The notes under the pieces: generated by a model
Told to the model about the DNA's origin: nothing
The model's database searches: none
The model's input: the letters and a program-made list of their open reading frames with translations, nothing else
Part shown: positions 62,058 to 64,000 of the stretch, one piece after another
How the letters are laid out: each line of letters starts with the position of its first letter
Position numbering within the stretch: position 1 is the first letter of the stretch
NCBI GenBank assembly: GCA_041648735.1
Contig: JBAZOO010000009.1
Location: forward strand, 1-64,000
DNA: 64,000 bases
From: JBAZOO01 sp041648735
GTDB taxonomy: Bacteria > Verrucomicrobiota > Lentisphaeria > Oligosphaerales > CAITYL01
Direction of reading: 5' to 3'
Translations under genes and position numbers: made by a program

Positions 62058-62549
62058 ATGTCCCCCTACCGCCCCATCGTCAGCACCCTCGGCTTCGTCC
62101 TCGCCCCCGACCGCCGCCATCTCCTCATGGTCCACCGCAACGCCCGCGGCGACGACGAGCAGCTCGGCAAATACAACGGCCTCGGCGGCAAGCTGCTGCG
62201 CAACGAGGACGTCGCCGCCGGCATGGTCCGCGAAATCCGCGAGGAGGCCGGCATCGAGGTCCAGCGCATGACCCTCCGCGGCACCGTCAACTGGACCAAC
62301 TTCGGCCCATCCGGCCGGGACTGGCTCGGCTTCATCTTCCTCATCGAGGCGTTCACCGGCACCCCCTTCCCCGCCAACGAGGAAGGCACCCTCGAATGGG
62401 TGCCGCTGGAACAGCTCCCGGAACTGCCCATGTGGGAAGGGGACCGCCATTTCCTGCCGCTGGTCTTCGACGGCGACCCGCGCCCCTTCCACGGCTTCCT
62501 CCCCTACGACCACGACCGCCCCCAAGGCTGGAGCTTCACCCGCTTCTGA
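62058..62549 (+). CDS. Nudix hydrolase (MutT-like)
   Basis: A 163-aa Nudix protein. The Nudix box GGKLLRNEDVAAGMVREIREEAGIE lies near 43-67 (cut here to its key residues REIREEAG). It cleaves nucleoside diphosphates linked to another group; the exact substrate is unclear, though the size and the WTNFGPSGRDWLGFIFL part suit 8-oxo-dGTPase types. ATG at 62058 is preferred to a GTG 21 bp upstream. Confidence 0.88.
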   Translation: MSPYRPIVSTLGFVLAPDRRHLLMVHRNARGDDEQLGKYNGLGGKLLRNEDVAAGMVREIREEAGIEVQRMTLRGTVNWTNFGPSGRDWLGFIFLIEAFTGTPFPANEEGTLEWVPLEQLPELPMWEGDRHFLPLVFDGDPRPFHGFLPYDHDRPQGWSFTRF

Positions 62550-62560
62550 TTACCCCAAGC

Positions 62561-62599
62561 GTGGCACAGCCATTCCTGCCGGTGAAGAACGTGGCACAG
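62561..62599. repeat. GTGGCACAG direct pair
   Basis: The 9-mer GTGGCACAG stands at 62561-62569 and 62591-62599 in the gap between the Nudix gene and the small membrane gene. It may be part of a dispersed repeat. No other feature seen in that gap. Confidence 0.4.
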
Positions 62600-62697
62600 T
62601 TGCCTGGATCATCTGGTTGGCACCCGTACCTCTCCAACGGGCAACGCCGGACAAGCCGGGGTCGCCTTCCGGAGCGCCACACCCCCACCGCGCGCCG

Positions 62698-62967
62698 CTA
62701 GCGCCACCAGCCCCGGCCCATGACCAGGACCACGGCCAGCCCCACCGCCAGCAGCAGCCACCCCCCCGCCCGCACCAGCAAGGCGACGCGGGCCGCCGCC
62801 CCGTAGCGCCGCCGCTCCTCCGGCACATAGACATGGCGCTTGGTGAAGGTGTTGGCGTCCCGCCGCCGGCACCACCCCTCGGGATCCACCAGGTTCAACA
62901 GGTAATAGGCCGCGGCCAGCAGGCAGCCAGACGCCGCCAGGGCAACCACAAAAATGGCAAACGCCAT
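62698..62967 (-). CDS. Small two-helix membrane protein
   Basis: An 89-aa protein with two hydrophobic helices (AFAIFVVALAASGCLLAAAY and AGGWLLLAVGLAVVLVMG) separated by a charged loop. Function unknown. ATG at 62967 is preferred over a GTG at 63024, because the latter falls inside the tRNA terminator. GAAGGGGTGG lies just upstream as a ribosome site. Confidence 0.68.
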   Translation of the reverse strand: MAFAIFVVALAASGCLLAAAYYLLNLVDPEGWCRRRDANTFTKRHVYVPEERRRYGAAARVALLVRAGGWLLLAVGLAVVLVMGRGWWR

Positions 62968-63008
62968 GAACCACCCCTTCAACCGGAACCGCCCCGTTTG
63001 CGGCACAT

Positions 63009-63037
63009 AAAAAACCGTCCCCACACTCCAGGGACGG
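63009..63037 (-). terminator. Rho-independent terminator after tRNA-Met
   Basis: On the minus strand CCGTCCC, a short loop and GGGACGG are followed by six T residues, starting about 10 bp beyond the tRNA 3' end. Confidence 0.9.
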
Positions 63038-63046
63038 GCAAATGAA

Positions 63047-63122
63047 TGGTAGCGGGTGCCGGGCTCGAACCGGCGACACGTGGATTATGATTCCACTGCT
63101 CTACCAACTGAGCTAACCCGCC
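63047..63122 (-). tRNA. tRNA-Met (anticodon CAT), CCA encoded
   Basis: 76 bases fold as a standard cloverleaf: acceptor GGCGGGT with ACCCGCT, D-arm TAGCTCAGTTGGTAGAGC, anticodon stem GTGGA/TCCAC with loop ATCATAA and anticodon CAT, T-arm GCCGGTTCGAGCCCGGC. The 3' ACCA is encoded. It looks like elongator tRNA-Met; tRNA-Ile2 with a modified CAT anticodon is the alternative, and is not favoured by the body sequence. Confidence 0.93.
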
Positions 63123-63234
63123 ACACAGGGGTGAAGCGGGGAAATGTAGCCGCATTTCCGCCCTTTGCAAGGGGGTGGAAGGCCGATTCCCAGCGCTGGA
63201 GAGTCTCCGCCTTTGGAAGCCATGCCGAAAACGT

Positions 63235-64000
63235 TCAGGCCACGGAGAGGGGGCGGCCGGCCGCCGCATCGCCGCGGGGCTGGATGGCCCAGTACGGGCC
63301 GTCCCGGCGTTCCGGGGGTGCGGCCAGGCGCCGCTCGGCCTGCCAGAACTGTTCCAGGATCTCTTCCCAGCTCGAATCCCGGGCGTTCGCCAGGGCGCGG
63401 ACGGCCAAGTCGGCGTACAGGGTGCGGTCCTCGCAAAGCCGGCGCATGGCCGCGGCCAGTTCGCCGGGCCGGGCGATGTCCACCACCAGGCCAGACTGGT
63501 GCGCCCGGACAATCTCCGGGGGGCCGCCCCGGTCCGCCACGATGGCGGGGAGGCCGCTGGCCTGGGCCTCCAGCACGACATTGCCGAAGGTGTCGGTGGT
63601 GCTGGGGAAGACAAAGGCGTCGGCGCTGGCGTAGGCCGCCGACAGGGCCTCGCCGTGCAGGACGCCGGTGAAATGGATGCCCTCCGCCTGCCCGCGCTTG
63701 CGCAGCTCGGGCAGCAGCGGGCCGTCCCCCACCAAGGCGAGTTGCACCGGCTGCCGGGTCTGCCGCCGCAGTTCCTGGAAGGCGGCGAGCAGCGGCTCCA
63801 GGTTCTTTTCCGCCGACATGCGGCCCACGTAGAGGAAGAGGAAGCCGTCGCCGACCCCATGGCGGCGCCAGAAGCCGGGGTCGCGGTGCGCAGGGTTGAA
63901 CACCTGCAAGTCAACCCCCCGCGGCATGACCAGCAGCCGCTCGGCCGCCAGTCCGTGCTCGGCCAGCAGTTGGCGATAATAGTCGCTGGGGACGAAGACG
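63235..64000 (-). CDS. Glycosyltransferase family 4 (partial, continues beyond the window)
   Basis: At least 255 aa with open frame to the right edge; the N-terminal domain lies outside. The visible C-terminal domain is GT4: LLVMPRGVDLQVFNP, then FLYVGRMSAEKNLEPLLAAF, LALVGDGPLLPELRKRG, the donor-binding FVFPSTTDTFGNVVLEAQASGLPAIVADRGGPPEIV. Related enzymes build mannosylated or digalactosyl lipids or cell-surface glycans. No partner gene is visible in this window. Confidence 0.92.
   Translation of the reverse strand, partial: VFVPSDYYRQLLAEHGLAAERLLVMPRGVDLQVFNPAHRDPGFWRRHGVGDGFLFLYVGRMSAEKNLEPLLAAFQELRRQTRQPVQLALVGDGPLLPELRKRGQAEGIHFTGVLHGEALSAAYASADAFVFPSTTDTFGNVVLEAQASGLPAIVADRGGPPEIVRAHQSGLVVDIARPGELAAAMRRLCEDRTLYADLAVRALANARDSSWEEILEQFWQAERRLAAPPERRDGPYWAIQPRGDAAAGRPLSVA

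Noticed and set aside
63001..63024. Upstream GTG start for the small membrane protein at 62698-62967
   Set aside because: It would put coding sequence inside the tRNA-Met terminator; the ATG at 62967 has its own ribosome site.

Overview
The window is about 64 kb of very GC-rich DNA from a Gram-negative bacterium. LPS synthesis (waaA), a MacAB/outer-membrane efflux operon, two outer-membrane porin-like proteins and a TolB homologue show an outer membrane. An AGX1-type UDP-sugar pyrophosphorylase, a type-2 (eukaryote-like) isoleucyl-tRNA synthetase, a GntR/periplasmic-binding-protein regulator beside a GH99-like gene and many short gene overlaps (ATGA, GTGA) suggest a PVC-group bacterium (Verrucomicrobiota, Lentisphaerota or Kiritimatiellota). 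No rRNA is present, so this placement is an inference.

Layout. 0-8 kb: birA facing a run of proS, a TPR-like protein, a zinc-ribbon coiled-coil membrane protein and ileS. 8-11 kb: nfnB/nfnA electron-bifurcating transhydrogenase. 11-18.6 kb: UDP-sugar pyrophosphorylase, CBM9-like protein, ECF sigma factor, FHA protein, then a tightly overlapping chain aldo/keto reductase-xseB-thpR-ribD, and ribE. 19-21.6 kb: a broken GH99-like gene beside an intact GntR regulator. 21.7-26 kb: a flavodiiron protein, RIC-type iron-sulfur repair protein and DUF488 gene lie between a 234-bp truncated copy and the complete copy of a TadA/CpaF-like ATPase. 26-29 kb: a polyprenyl synthase and a fused mnmA-sfsA reading frame.

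The unusual part is 29.6-36.8 kb. This AT-richer island is an integron gene-cassette array. It has ten attC sites, each bounding a single + strand gene, plus a decayed eleventh site. The first six bases of each cassette are complementary to the R'' core at its own end in nine of ten cases, with one mismatch in the tenth. No integrase gene lies in the window, so within it the array looks like a CALIN (cluster of attC sites lacking an integrase). Two copies of a ~130-bp repeat end exactly at a cassette boundary and may be attI-like. Cassettes encode a DUF262-HNH protein, an HNH nuclease, a RusA-like protein and several unrecognised secreted or membrane proteins.

36.9-64 kb returns to core genome: ROK kinase, porin-glnK-amt, LysM lipoprotein, Lrp regulator with aminotransferase, trmB, waaA, AEC transporter, cimA, a second porin paralogue, xerC, cyclophilin, YhcH-like protein, tolB, parE-like topoisomerase subunit, macA-macB-macB-outer membrane channel, serC, Nudix hydrolase, tRNA-Met and a partial glycosyltransferase. 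Several genome-dynamics signals run through the window: a GCGGASTCCGC palindrome found mostly inside genes, a 60-bp tandem repeat, inverted repeats and a 14-bp duplication that created the mnmA-sfsA fusion.
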